From the NCBI GenBank assembly GCA_021613535.1, contig CP075493.1, forward strand, positions 16,678,001 to 16,742,000: a DNA stretch of 64,000 bases. Direction: 5' to 3'. A program made the translations under genes and the position numbers. This DNA comes from Adineta vaga. Its lineage: Eukaryota > Rotifera. Position 1 is the stretch's first letter. Every line of letters starts with the position of its first letter. The notes under the pieces are model-generated. The model was given only the letters and a program-made list of their open reading frames with translations. It had not been told where the DNA came from and did not search any database. This document shows positions 1 to 11,032 of the stretch, one piece after another.

Positions 1-937
1 TGTTGAAAGAAATTAATCCACCTACTGTTCTGATCAGATTAGCGAAGTCTTCTGTCGATAATCCTTGTCCTCGATAAACTATGAACGGTTCCTGTTTGTC
101 CTTAAATTGTTCCTCATGCATTTGCTTGATGTGTCGATGAAGATCGCTAACGAAAAAGCCCATATTGATAATAGTAATGGTATCCAGCTTGCGCAAAGAC
201 TGATTGAGCGTCGAATAGAGAAAGGATTCTTTTGAATACCACCATACAGGCGATTTGGTATGATAGTTCTGTTCAAAGTCCGCGAAAAACCGAAGTTGAA
301 AATCGTTACCAGCGAACTTCTTATGGCAATTAACAACGAAGTCTTTTAGACATTGTTCGTCGTAGTGGGCTTCAAACAAGATTTCTTTCAGGATCTGAGT
401 GTACATAAATGACTGATCTAGTTCATCTAAATTTTCACTAGAGATCTCATCCACTGGGACAAAACTGATCGAAATAGTATTTTGATCATGTTGCCGCGCT
501 GCTTGTTTGAGTGATTCACAGATGGCGCCAATATTTAAGAAAATATCCTCTACTTTGTGCCAGTCTTTTACTAGTCGTTCATGACTTTCCGTCTTGTTGC
601 AAAGAATAAATATCGAATTGAGTTGTAACACATCGTGAATAAGAGGTATGAGGTGTTCACTGAGTTCACCAACTATAATCATCAGGACTTCTTCATCCGT
701 AATATCAGTGAGGAAATCGATGCATTGATCAATATTTGTAAATATATCCATTCTATTAACAGTATGTTGCAGCTGAATGATCGAGTTGTAATAAGTATCG
801 TTTGACTCATCGATATTTTCATCAAGCCAAATGAAGCGAAAGCCTTGCGTAGTATCTTGTCGCCGCCGTCGGCTAGTTGTGATGGGAAAACGCTGATCCA
901 ATTCTGTCTTCCGTGCGAAGGTAGAATCAGTAACCAT
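1..937 (-). CDS. ART-TPR family protein, N-terminal part (cut by window edge)
   Basis: An open frame runs from an ATG at 937 to the window edge, 312 codons with no stop. It contains the N-terminal domain shared with the proteins at 24009 and 38771 (FIWLDEN near the start, a central helical region with WYSKESFLYSTLNQ) and the start of an arginine-type ADP-ribosyltransferase fold: VYRGQGLS, with the R of the R-S-E signature, then GGLISFN. The S-T motif, the ExE loop and any TPR repeats lie outside the window. Family knowledge: mono-ADP-ribosyltransferases transfer ADP-ribose from NAD+ to protein side chains. Substrate and role here are unknown. Base composition looks somewhat less AT-rich than in the other two copies, suggesting an old paralogue. 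Confidence 0.85.
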   Translation of the reverse strand, partial: MVTDSTFARKTELDQRFPITTSRRRRQDTTQGFRFIWLDENIDESNDTYYNSIIQLQHTVNRMDIFTNIDQCIDFLTDITDEEVLMIIVGELSEHLIPLIHDVLQLNSIFILCNKTESHERLVKDWHKVEDIFLNIGAICESLKQAARQHDQNTISISFVPVDEISSENLDELDQSFMYTQILKEILFEAHYDEQCLKDFVVNCHKKFAGNDFQLRFFADFEQNYHTKSPVWWYSKESFLYSTLNQSLRKLDTITIINMGFFVSDLHRHIKQMHEEQFKDKQEPFIVYRGQGLSTEDFANLIRTVGGLISFN

Positions 938-1656
938 GTATAGAGAACAAATAACAGAATGTTGTTCGCGTAGTGTAAAAACAGGTTATTTTTTCTACTC
1001 CTGATGTTGACGATGTTGTTGCTTGAAGTTTTTCATCTTTCTCTCTTTCTGCGCCGAAAGCGTTGTTATGAAAGAAAACAAACCGAAGATCGAGAAAAAT
1101 CTATTGTCAATGATTCAAATGAAAATAACATTGGTCGAGGGCAACTCGCTTAACACTCGACTGATTCTTTTATCGGTCCAGTGAAATACTGAGCAATCAC
1201 AGATTCCAAAGAAAATCAATTGGGTGTGGTGGGTGTGGGTGTGAGCAATATCCGCCATGACCGGTTTCGACTGAATTTCACAGTCTCATCAGATGGCTTA
1301 TTGATTCAAATATAATCAAATGCAATTGACGTCTAGTTTAATCCTGAAATCAAAGTAAATATTAGGATAATTTTATAATTGATGCATTTAAAGTGTGTTA
1401 TCTGAATTGAGAAAGCAGAACATAGACTATATTGATTTTCAAGAATGGATGACTTAAATGATAGATGTATATGAAACAAAGATAGAATTAGATTGTATTG
1501 ATTGGAAGGGAGAACTAACATATGAAGAAATAGTTGAATTGAAAGAATGTCTATAGTCTGGTTGATAATTTAGCTGCTGTCTTGTTATTTTCGTCATTCA
1601 TATATATCACTCTATATTGGATTTTTGGATGTTTGTATATCCAGTAGCAAGCAACT
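938..1656. other. Non-coding stretch
   Basis: No credible gene is visible. It contains a single-armed GGTGTGGTGGGTGTGGG motif near 1223-1243, related to the dispersed palindromes listed below. The short minus-strand frame at 1333-1521 is AT-rich and resembles nothing known. Confidence 0.5.
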
Positions 1657-2503
1657 ATACTATCCCGGGCCAAAATAAAGTTAAGTGTTGCACTTTTCGT
1701 TTTCAAAATGAACGAAACTGAAAAGCGCCATAAAGTGAATAGGAAAGAGCAGGCCTCTCAGTATTCTTAAGACTTCTTCTATATTATTCGTGTGACTAAA
1801 GCTATTTACTATCAGAAAAGATAGCGCTTGAAATTCTCTACAAAACCATATATGACTTGGTCTAAAAACTATTTTATATACATTTGAAAAAAAATGAAAA
1901 TTAAAGACATACAAAAGACTGTAAATAGATGTAATGAATCATCACGCAGTGCATCAAATTTTTTATCACTAACTTCACCCTATTATGGAAATAAAATACA
2001 GTAAAAGATACAGCGTAAAAAGCTCTACAATTTACATAAGATAGTTTATTTTATAATTACACTTTTTGCTTTTAAAATGTACAAATTTCGAGTGATCAAA
2101 TTTTTACAGTACGAAAACGGTATCTTTCTTCGTAGAAAATGATTTGATTGTCTTTCGTATGCTATCTTTTTATAATTGTTCTTTCAAAATTGTAGAGCTT
2201 TTCACGCAGCATCTTGTGCTGTATTTTGTTTTCTTTTTAATAAAGTCCATTAGGCTATGGAAAGATGAGATAAGAAAACAGTGTGTCAAAATAATTGTTT
2301 TTTTCGGAGTGCGAAAAACTAGTGCCTCATAATTTTGTTTGTTTTGAAAGCGAAAAGTGCAACTACAAAACCAATTGTTTTGGGAAATATGTAGTGTTTT
2401 TCAAGCTGCATCTTTTGATATATTCTGTTTTTCCGATATAGTGTAATTAGTGGTGTAAAAATGAAGTGCAACACTTAACTTTATTTTGGCCCCGGGATAC
2501 TAT
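1657..2503. mobile_element. Non-autonomous DNA transposon (MITE-like) with ~38-bp terminal inverted repeats
   Basis: The left end (from 1664) reads CCCGGGCCAAAATAAAGTTA and continues AGTGTTGCACTT. The right end (to 2496) is its reverse complement apart from one extra base in the C/G run. ATACTAT lies directly outside both ends (1657-1663 and 2497-2503) and would be a 7-bp target duplication. The interior (~830 bp) has no transposase frame but holds further inverted segments, for example CTCTACAATTT near 2021-2034 against its complement near 2187-2199, so the whole unit could fold back. The superfamily is not clear; hAT elements normally give 8 bp. Confidence 0.75.
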
Positions 2504-3411
2504 GGCTTATAATACAGGCGAAGATTAGTAAAAGATAGCGTGGCCTAAAAGAGAATTGAAAGTAAGACGAAAGTTAATAATTTTGTTGTTTTTCAATGGA
2601 AGTATTATGATAAACTGTGAAAAAAAGAGAAGAAAGCTAACGAGGGAAGGACACCAACTTTAAAATCGTTTTCTGGTTGAAACATAGTTGACAATAGGCA
2701 ATCGACTATACAGATTCCGAATATCAAGCTCATTACGGCTAATGGATTGATTAAGACCCTGGTTTTCTAGAAAGGGTGTGAGTCAGTGGGTGTGGGTATG
2801 AGGGAGGGGTGGGGGTGGGTGAGTGTGTGGTGTGGGTGTGGGTTGGTGTGGATCAAGCCATCTATTCTTCACACACACAAACACCCACATCCTCAAACAG
2901 ATCAAGGATGAATATTAAAAGATAAATATCGATTTTAAAGAACATTTGAAACTGTACTTATGGTTAAAAAAATGAAAATGATTACTCAAGAAACAACGAA
3001 GATATGCACTCATCTTTGCATTACATGTTTAATTGATTTTTAATCAAGTATAATTCATTCAAAGGAATCAAAAGTACCCTACCAGAATCGGCATCTCACG
3101 CTCTTTTGCAAACACATGTTCCGATTTTTTTTGTCGGACTTATGGTTGAATTTATTACGCAAAAAATTCTTTATGAAATTGAAAGAGATTTTTCTACAAA
3201 ATGTTCTATTCAAAAATCTTTTTATAAATATATCTAGTCATTAGAATCAGAATTTGATGAGCTTTGTATAGGTAGTGGAACGGAATATAGTTCAATATAT
3301 CTGTACTCTCATATCCTTGGATAAGAATTTAGTTATGTTCAAAAAAAAAGCATAAGAGAGAGTTGTAAATTTTTAACATACAAGAAATGTTTAAATACGA
3401 AAAATTTTGTT
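2504..3411. other. Non-coding stretch with a GT-rich/CA-rich telomere-like block
   Basis: No gene seen. Positions about 2776-2890 hold an irregular run of GGGTGTGGG-type units on the plus strand followed by CACACACAAACACCCACATCC, an imperfect long version of the dispersed palindrome. Confidence 0.5.
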
Positions 3412-4431
3412 TTAAAACATTGTGTAAATTCTGGTAGGTATTGTTTCAGATTCTTTATGATCATATTTAACAAACCATTGTTTAATCGTTGACCAGAAAT
3501 TAGTCTGATAAGTCAACATTATTTCATCAATGTCAATAACTCCAAATATTCGAAATTCAAATCGAAATTTCGTTAATAGAGGGATGTTGTTTTCTATAAT
3601 GTGTTCCCACTTGTTTCCATCAGCATAATCTCGACCAAATGCTTGTAATGAGAATGTTTTCAATTGAGGTGTGTTCGTTAATAAAACTGTTAGATCATTT
3701 AATGTAACATCTGAAGAGCGTCCCATCTTAATTTTTAAATGAGTTATTTTTGTTTTTGTTAAAGAACAATCTCTACGTCCTGTGAATAAGCAATCAATTG
3801 AAATACTGTCTAAATTGTGCAGAAAACCAAATAGAGAAAATAACTCTGAAATTGTCGAACAGTTTAAGGTTAAATGGTCCAGATTATCTGAAGCAGAATT
3901 TAGCATAGATGATGATAAAAAACGCGGAATAAACTGTGCTCGACGTGGCACTACTAGTTTAAGGTATTTAAGTGCTGGTATTCTTTTACGTATAATCATC
4001 GTGAATAAGTTATTGTAAACTGGTTGATAACTTATTTCAACTTTTCGGATAACTGTTAGTGATTTCAAGCTTTTGAAGTGTGATAGACGAGGTACTAAAT
4101 CAATAAAATCCAGTGGTATAAGATCGTATACAAATAATGCTTGACAATTTCTAAAGAAGTGTGGCATTGTAAATAATTCTTCTAATAAAATCATCTGATT
4201 ACTATGTGATATTGAGAGGGAGCGAATTTGTCCGAAATCGATATATCGACGCACAAATTCGAAGATCTCAACGGTATGTAGTGTTAAATGTTTCGAATGC
4301 CATTTGTTAAGAAGATTGTTTAGTCGAATTGTTAATCCATATAGTGAATAGTATAGTAGATTAACATCGAAATATTGAAAAATATCAAGAAATAATTCGT
4401 TTGGTAGATCAAGTAATTTTGATTGGACCAT
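3412..4431 (-). CDS. F-box-like / LRR-like protein
   Basis: A 339-residue intact single-exon protein. The N-terminus (LLDLPNELFLDIFQYFDVNL) fits an F-box, the Skp1-binding segment of SCF ubiquitin ligase adaptors. The rest is a run of leucine-rich segments without a canonical LRR consensus, ending in a DGNKWEHI block and an NFWSTIKQWFVKYDH tail. The decayed fragments at 6277-6492 and 6918-7112 carry the same DG-x-QWE and FRT-F type blocks, so this is one of a local family. The target protein is unknown. Such divergent F-box proteins are, as I recall, greatly expanded in bdelloid rotifers. Confidence 0.75.
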   Translation of the reverse strand: MVQSKLLDLPNELFLDIFQYFDVNLLYYSLYGLTIRLNNLLNKWHSKHLTLHTVEIFEFVRRYIDFGQIRSLSISHSNQMILLEELFTMPHFFRNCQALFVYDLIPLDFIDLVPRLSHFKSLKSLTVIRKVEISYQPVYNNLFTMIIRKRIPALKYLKLVVPRRAQFIPRFLSSSMLNSASDNLDHLTLNCSTISELFSLFGFLHNLDSISIDCLFTGRRDCSLTKTKITHLKIKMGRSSDVTLNDLTVLLTNTPQLKTFSLQAFGRDYADGNKWEHIIENNIPLLTKFRFEFRIFGVIDIDEIMLTYQTNFWSTIKQWFVKYDHKESETIPTRIYTMF

Positions 4432-5871
4432 TTCTTTATTTCAAATCGAAAAGATAAATTCAAAGCTGAAGTACAGAGAAATATCTCCTCTTATCAACTT
4501 TTTATTATATTATTTTTTATAAAAATATTTTGAAACTATTGTGTTTATATTCAATGAAGTTACTGGGTTTTTTTCCAGTAATATTTGCTTATCATAAATT
4601 ATAGTAAATCATATTATAACATACATTTCACATATACATGACGGCATAGATTATGCACAATTGAATTTTTGTTCGATAACATTTCTTTCATGTTATTACA
4701 TCATATAGCTTTTATCTTTTCTTTGCTCGATACAAGAAAAAGTAAATATGTATATTACATTCGACGCAGTTCTTTTATTGAATTTTTTTCCTCGTGTAGT
4801 TTCTTTCTTTTCAAACACGAGTCAATATTTATATATGAGTAGGGTGTGGGTCAGGCTACACTCTCAAACCCACACCCACCCTCAATTTAATTCGATTAAT
4901 TGTATCGAATTTGTTTAGGATAAAGATGTTTATAAATTGATGTAAAATTTATTTGAAGACGATGATATGATTGAAGTATTTTGTCCAATTGTGAATTAAC
5001 TTGATCAAATGCATAGAAAGTATCACCTGGATTCAAAAAATAATAAAAAATTGAATGAAGAATTTCACATAGAAAATTTTCTAATATATAATATACTATA
5101 TGATATCAGTTTGTGATTATAATAAAAAAATAGAAAAAGATTTGTAATTGTATCATTCACCTTTCAAATATGAGGTAAAAAAGTAAGACTATAAAGGTCG
5201 TTAACTTTTGATCAATATATCTTTGTCAATTTTCAAACGGGAATTTACTTCAGAAATCTTTAATGTAGACGCAATCAGAATATTGAGGGTGGGAAAGGGG
5301 GCTCATCGGCTAAATTTGGTCTTCTGATGATGGTTCATAGCATGATTTAGCAGTAAAAACTATGCTGGATGGAAAGACTGAGTTCCTTCTGGTCGCTCTT
5401 TGGTTACGTTACTAATCTTTTTAATCTTCCAAAATGAGAAGAAAAATTAAATAATAATCGTATTTTGTAGGTTGATTTCTAATATATAGCAATCATTCAA
5501 AAAGATTTTTTATAAACGATAAAAAAAAGATCCAAATGAACGATATTATAAAAAAAACAAATAGTAGATTTGGTGTTCCTTAAAGCTTTGTTACAAATAT
5601 AACCAAGAAAATATTCAATAATCCAAAGTGTTAAAGAATGAATTGAAAAGTATGGAAATATAGATGTTAATATTTCATATAAATGATCTAAATGAACAGT
5701 TTTTATCATAATGATAAAAACTCCGATAGTAACATGTTTGTTCGATAATCCAAATATTTTACTCATTTTAAACTAGAAATCTTCAAAACGTGATTGTTTA
5801 TAACTAGAAGAAAATTTGTTTAATGCCTAAAAAAGACTCATCAAAATCAATCAAAAATATTGAATAAGAAT
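4432..5871. other. Non-coding stretch containing one palindrome
   Basis: AT-rich with no convincing gene. A minus-strand frame at 5497-5766 (89 codons) has no recognisable domain and could be decayed coding sequence. Confidence 0.45.
4841..4885. repeat. Telomere-like palindrome
   Basis: Left arm AGGGTGTGGGT, loop CAGGCTACACTCTCAA, right arm ACCCACACCCACCCT. The arms are complementary, giving a stem of about 11 bp. It lies between genes. Confidence 0.8.
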
Positions 5872-6055
5872 TTAATTTACTCGTTTTCCAAGCCATAAAT
5901 GAATACAAAAAAGGATGGAACCATTTAATGGGTGAAAATCAATTTTACATGTTGCAGAACAATGAAGAAACTTTTCAATATCATTAATAATTAAATTTGC
6001 ATTAAAGTCCAATTTTGATTTATCATTTATCGACGAATCAACAAAAAGTAATATC
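5872..6055 (-). pseudogene. Coding-like terminal exon fragment
   Basis: On the minus strand an acceptor (TTTATTTCATCAG) at 6056 is followed by an open frame of about 60 codons, starting ILLFVDSSINDKSKL and ending in TAA at 5872. No matching upstream exon was found. It lies just downstream of the F-box family fragments and may be the tail of the same dead gene. I do not recognise it. Confidence 0.3.
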
Positions 6056-6276
6056 CTGATGAAATAAATTTTAATAAACGAATTTGTTTTAATTGTACAT
6101 TTTCTATAAATTCTTTTTTTTTAGAGAATTTGATTGATAATCATTAGTTTAACAAATCAAAGAATGAAGTTTTGGCATTTGATGTTGAATATCAAGATGT
6201 TGAAGATTGTGAAGTGAAACTTGAAAGACCAAAATCAGATATTGAAACAGTAAATAAACCAACGTTTTTCTTCAAT

Positions 6277-6492
6277 TCAAAATGATGTTCGAAATGAATT
6301 GAGAATTTGTTCATTTACAAAATCTTTTACACTGAATAAAAAATTTAATGAAATCAAATCTTTTGCAATTCTTTCCCATTGATATCCATCAGCAAAACTC
6401 ATATCAAGTGGTGTAGATGAACATTTCATTTCGAAATGTGTTAAATTTGGAAATTTTTTTAAGAATTCTTCAATCTTATCTATATTAGACAC
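6277..6492 (-). pseudogene. F-box/LRR family C-terminal fragment
   Basis: A 71-codon frame with FLKKFPNLTHFE, DGYQWERIAKDL and LNSFRTSF. These blocks line up with the C-terminal part of the intact protein at 3412-4431 (DGNKWEHIIENN followed by YQTNFW). There is no F-box and no long upstream frame, so it is read as a relic. Confidence 0.6.
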
Positions 6493-6638
6493 TGCTAAAC
6501 CTATAAATTAAATTAAATAAATAATTGTCTGTGACGATTTATGAAGGAAGGAGTGTTACCCTTAATGATATTATTTAGAATGCGCCGTTTTGGTTGATCT
6601 GACTGCTGAAACTCGATGCACTGCAGGACTGAGAAGAA

Positions 6639-6679
6639 GGATGTGGGTGAAGGTCAAGAGTATAGCTTGACCCACATCC
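6639..6679. repeat. Telomere-like palindrome
   Basis: Perfect arms GGATGTGGGT and ACCCACATCC. The loop contains AAGAGTATAG and its ends also pair (CAAG/CTTG). This is one of the cleanest copies. Confidence 0.85.
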
Positions 6680-6917
6680 GTTTCGATCTTGAGATTTTGA
6701 TCCTATTCTCTCCAGAATCCTTACTTGAAATTATCAAGCAATAGTTTTCTTAATGAATAACATATAATTTCATTTGATAACGATATATTTGAAAATATGT
6801 GAGAAACAAAGTAACGGATTTAAGTTGAGGTGCATTTTGAAATATTTCATCGACAAAATCAAATGAATATAATTTTGATTGATTTTAATTCCTCCGAATA
6901 ATGTGAACTGAAATATT

Positions 6918-7112
6918 TCAATTGAGGTAAAATTCTGGATAGTACTTTGGTAAAATTGAATAAATCTTATAATCGGTTACAGACCATAAATTTTCTCTTT
7001 CCCATGATATTCCTTTTCCATGTGAACTATCAAATGAAAGAAAATTTAACTGTTCAAGTTTAAATAAATTAGGTAATATTTTTTGTAATGAATCATGTGG
7101 AACTTTTATCAA
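6918..7112 (-). pseudogene. F-box/LRR family middle fragment
   Basis: A 64-codon frame with LQKILPNLFKLEQLNFLSFD and KGISWERENL, matching the LRR-like middle of the F-box family. Together with 6277-6492 it looks like one decayed gene on the minus strand. The connecting sequence has stops and includes a palindrome insertion (6639-6679). Confidence 0.5.
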
Positions 7113-8218
7113 TGAAAGAAATCAAAGATTTGTAAATTGTTCTATTTGATAATAAGATAAAAATAATTGTGATAGACAAGATGTTTCATTATCATCAGAA
7201 ATTCTCAAGAAAATAACTTATTCAGGTCGAATTGATTCATTGTTACACAAGAAAACCTGAGGATATCTTTATAATTCGCGCTGAATGATGTAAATGAGTA
7301 AGAAGTCGATAACGTTTGTTTGTTTTTTTCATAAGAAGTGACATCATTTATTTGCTTGTAATAACAACAAACAATGAATATATCAGATAAAATATTTTCA
7401 AAATGCGTCACCAAATAGGTTTCGATCTCATGGTAAAAGCAGGCATTTGAGTCTTTCAATTTCTCTGCTTTTTCTTCGTTATTTATCGTTTTAATCAACT
7501 TCCTTTAAGAATCCTGTTCGAAATTGAAATATTCTATAAAAAAGAACAACTTTTTTTCTAATTTGTTGACCATGTTACTTTGATATAATCGCACAAATGA
7601 ATATCAAAGATAAAAAGAATTTTTTCTCTGCGTTTTTTTTTCTTCATCTGGAAAAATCGAATTTTTGATAAAAGAATTTAAGAAATGTTTGTGGATGTGT
7701 GAGGGTTAAGAGTATAGTCTCACCCACACCCACACCCATCTTGCATTTGTTTTTTGCATAAAAGATTCACAACTAGGTGATAAATCATCATCATTAAACA
7801 TGAAATGTTCGAAATTTGGAAAAAAAACAAGGGTAGGTGAGAGTCTCAGTCACCGTCACACATTCCTTAGAATGATTTCATCCAAGACAAACGTAGGTTG
7901 ATGACATTGAAACTCATTCTACCATTTCAACTATGGAATAAATTGCCAGTGATGTATGACTCATACCATCGCTCCTTAAAATGAGTCAAACCTTAATGCT
8001 GAAATTGTTTTGATTGATTTCGTTTTATTTTGAATATGTTTGTCTTAAATGCGTAGCATTCGTGATTTTTCTTTATTGTTTATCTGTTGTTACTAAAATG
8101 ACGTTCGAAAAAAATCCCTTATTGAGAAAAAGAACATTTTGAAATAAAAGCAGTGTTCTTTTTTGTTTTTATGCTGAATTATATGCACTGTAGTAAAAAC
8201 AACCTATTCATCGATTAA
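7113..8218. other. Non-coding stretch with two palindromes
   Basis: The minus-strand frame at 7205-7498 has no known domain. Palindromic copies lie at 7691-7738 and, more degenerate, near 7831-7865. The 5' flank of the GTPase-Hsp20 gene is AT-rich. Confidence 0.45.
7691..7738. repeat. Telomere-like palindrome
   Basis: Left arm GTGGATGTGTGAG, loop with AAGAGTATAG, right arm CTCACCCACACCCACAC. The loop matches the copies at 6639 and 10030. Confidence 0.75.
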
Positions 8219-9754
8219 ATGGATAAAAAACCAAGTACGTTTTTCTTAGATAAGGTTAAATCAAAACTAGATTTAACCGATAATAAAGAGAAGAAAGATT
8301 CCTTGTCAGACATATCCGATCAAGGTACATCATTATCAACAATCCTCGGTGGTCTCAAACTGTTTGATAATAATCTCTCGCTCAGTACATTGTCAAACAA
8401 ATATCAATCGACTGATACATTGTATGATATTGTTATTCGTATTAATAATGTATCCGATTTATGTTCTCAAGGATGGGAAATTTTAGTTGGTAAATATGCA
8501 AAAACGATTGTGCCAAATCGAATAGTATTTGACAATAATAACTCAACAATTCCATCATCTGAACAGAAAAAAGGTGTTATAGCTACTGCTCTCGGTGCTT
8601 ATAATCGTGGCAAATCATTTTTATTGAAAAAACTTTGTAAAATTGAACTTCCCAATGGAAATTTAGTATCTACAGAAGGTATATCGATAACAGCTGGAAG
8701 AGAAAATTACACAAATCTTGTGTTCTTGGATACTGCTGGAACAGACACACCAGTAAAAAATGAAGAAATTGAATCTAAAAGAGCTACGGAAGCACTTTTA
8801 CGAGAAGTAGTTTTGCATTTATCTACTTTCATCATTATTGTGGTCAATCGTCTGCGTGCTACAGATCAAATCTATATCAAAGAAATTTTAAAATATTGTC
8901 GAAATACTTCAGATAAAAAAAGTATTATTATCGTTCATAATTTACTTGATGTTGAATCCATTGAAGATCTGGCCAAAGTTATTGATAATGAGATTAAAAA
9001 AATATTTGGAGCAAAAAAAGAAGTATTACAGTTAACAATTAATCGTGAATCAAAACAGATCGAATATTTTACATCACAACAGAATGGCATTGATATACGG
9101 CATTATATTTTAGCAAAATCACAGTCCAAAGCAGCTGGTGTTTGGAATAAACAAACATTTGATGGTATTATGAATCTACTTCAAAATTCCGAAAATAAAC
9201 GTAGTCTTGATATTATTAATGATATGATTAGCTTTATTAATAGCAAACTTCCACAATTATTTAAAAATAATCATCAAAATTTACAAATTGTACAACATGA
9301 AAGTCAACCCTATATTGTACATTCGTCTCGACAACATCGAGATGATCTATTAAAAGATCCACTTTCATTAGAATTATCAGAAAAACTTGCGTATGATGAT
9401 GCAGGATATTTTATTCGAAATGAAAGTGGACATTGGCAACCTCGCTATACTCTATATGAAGATAAGAAAGCCTACTACTTAATTGTTGAAGCTGCTGGAT
9501 TTAAAGAAGGTGAATTAGACGTAACCCAATCAGAATATTGCATTACTATTGCAGGCACTCGACCTGACTTAATCACATTAGCTACTGATCCTACTATTCG
9601 TCAATCTGATATTCCTGTGGGATCATTTGAATTAAACATACCGTTTCAAGACGAGATTGTTCCTGACGATGCGGTAATAATCGAACGTAAAGACGGCATG
9701 ATTCAGTTTACGATTCCAAAGAAAGCAGCATGTCAAATAAAACGACGTGTTTAA
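8219..9754 (+). CDS. GTPase-Hsp20 fusion protein
   Basis: A 511-residue single-exon protein. From about residue 126 it has a P-loop, GAYNRGKSFLL (GxxxxGKS), then STEGISI (likely G2 Thr), VFLDTAGTD (G3 DxxG) and IIIVHNLLD at the usual G4 place instead of NKxD. This resembles GBP/dynamin-like or septin-like large GTPases; it lacks a long GBP helical stalk. From about residue 400 there is an alpha-crystallin/Hsp20 domain: YLIVEAAGFKEGELDV, SFELNIPF and DGMIQFTIPKK. Family knowledge: Hsp20 domains are ATP-independent holdases. The fusion suggests nucleotide-controlled assembly of a small heat-shock module, possibly linked to desiccation stress; that role is inference. The ATG at 8219 follows an AT-rich leader. 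Confidence 0.8.
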   Translation: MDKKPSTFFLDKVKSKLDLTDNKEKKDSLSDISDQGTSLSTILGGLKLFDNNLSLSTLSNKYQSTDTLYDIVIRINNVSDLCSQGWEILVGKYAKTIVPNRIVFDNNNSTIPSSEQKKGVIATALGAYNRGKSFLLKKLCKIELPNGNLVSTEGISITAGRENYTNLVFLDTAGTDTPVKNEEIESKRATEALLREVVLHLSTFIIIVVNRLRATDQIYIKEILKYCRNTSDKKSIIIVHNLLDVESIEDLAKVIDNEIKKIFGAKKEVLQLTINRESKQIEYFTSQQNGIDIRHYILAKSQSKAAGVWNKQTFDGIMNLLQNSENKRSLDIINDMISFINSKLPQLFKNNHQNLQIVQHESQPYIVHSSRQHRDDLLKDPLSLELSEKLAYDDAGYFIRNESGHWQPRYTLYEDKKAYYLIVEAAGFKEGELDVTQSEYCITIAGTRPDLITLATDPTIRQSDIPVGSFELNIPFQDEIVPDDAVIIERKDGMIQFTIPKKAACQIKRRV

Positions 9755-9876
9755 AGTGTGAAATGATACAGAATAAAAATGATTTAATTATTTTAGTTAG
9801 ATTACCTTTAGATATCTTCTCTTTAAGTAGTCATATTCTTACTCTCAAGCTTTGATTATTTTTGTCTTCTTCTTGT

Positions 9877-9925
9877 GAGGGTGTGGGTGTGTGAGGGTTA
9901 TAAATATAGCATGATCCACACCCTC
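9877..9925. repeat. Telomere-like palindrome
   Basis: Arms GAGGGTGTGG and CCACACCCTC. The interior holds GTGTGTGAGGG and AAATATAG. It lies 120 bp after the GTPase-Hsp20 stop. Confidence 0.85.
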
Positions 9926-10029
9926 AGTAAGTAAAACAACATTTATACGATCAAATGGCTAATGTCGGTGATAACAATCGAAGGAACCGACAACATTTTT
10001 AATATGTTACTTTTAAATATTTTATTTAG

Positions 10030-10076
10030 GAGGGTGTGGGTGTGGATAAGAGTATAGAAACCACACCCACACCCTC
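10030..10076. repeat. Telomere-like palindrome, best copy
   Basis: Arms GAGGGTGTGGGTGTGG and CCACACCCACACCCTC are perfect over 16 bp, around a loop with AAGAGTATAG. This copy serves as the reference for the family. Confidence 0.9.
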
Positions 10077-11032
10077 AATATGGTGATATCGTCACGCTCA
10101 TCCCTCTCAGCTCCACACCATCAAGGTTATGGTAGCTATACACATCCACACAGCCACGTCCACACTCACACGCACGCCTTGACCCCTCATCATGTCGTCG
10201 GCCCAACGGCCAACATATTTACCTTCACTTGCGTCGGTGTGCACTGTTTCATCTATTATCTTGTCGTCCATATAATTGACTTCGTATTGATCATTATTCG
10301 TCGGCACTGTAAAAAGTGAAATTCATAAGTACGCGAAGAAAAGTTAGATAAAAGTACTTGTGTGCACACACTTTTGAGTTTAGTATAAGTTCAAAAAAGT
10401 TCAAATTGCGAGTCAGGGTGATTTAGTGTGACATAGTCTGAGGTTTTCTGCGAGCTATATAAGCCATAGCATTGTTGTTCGGGTTAGGGTAAAAAATACA
10501 GCTAAATAGATTCATGATAGATACTTGATTGTATACATTCTTAGTGAATATCTGACGTTGTGAGGACTCTATTGACCTAACCGGACGCTGCAACTCTCAT
10601 CTTCATCTCGTATTCGTCACACCATCGACACTGTACGAAAAAAATCAAGCATCTATCTTGTGCAAAATAAACAAAGTTCTAGCTTATGTGACGTAAGTTT
10701 GCTTGCATTTAAGTGTTCGATCTTTCTAACAAAACTCAAAACAAGTTGCCTGCAGAAACCCATAATATGCTGGGATCAATATTTCTCAAGAACCGGATGA
10801 AATGACTGAAAACTGTTTTTTTCCCGACAGATCTCCTTTGGAGAATAATGATTTTTGCACCGTTTTAGTGGTCGAGGATTGCTCCTAAAAATGTTCTCCT
10901 TATTAAATAACAATAGTTCAACCATAAATTACCGAAGAATAACAAGAAAAGGAAAGTAAAAGCATTGACCAAGGGAATCCATCATATTAAATGGGACTAA
11001 GGAATTAGGAGGAATCAAAAAAACCCATGCAC

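Larger units (their letters stand above)
9755..11032. other. Non-coding stretch with two palindromes and a less AT-rich block
   Basis: The palindromes at 9877 and 10030 are listed separately. Positions 10080-10320 are richer in GC than the surroundings and open in both strands (79 and 66 codons), but neither product is recognisable. Nothing else is seen up to the secreted-protein gene. Confidence 0.4.

Noticed and set aside
2776-2890. True chromosome end or internal telomere tract
   Set aside because: Units are irregular, interrupted and flanked by ordinary genes on both sides. The block fits an expanded copy of the palindrome family better.
10080-10319. Open frames on both strands in a less AT-rich block
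   Set aside because: Neither product resembles a protein family, and the frames are mirror images of one compositionally odd segment next to a palindrome.
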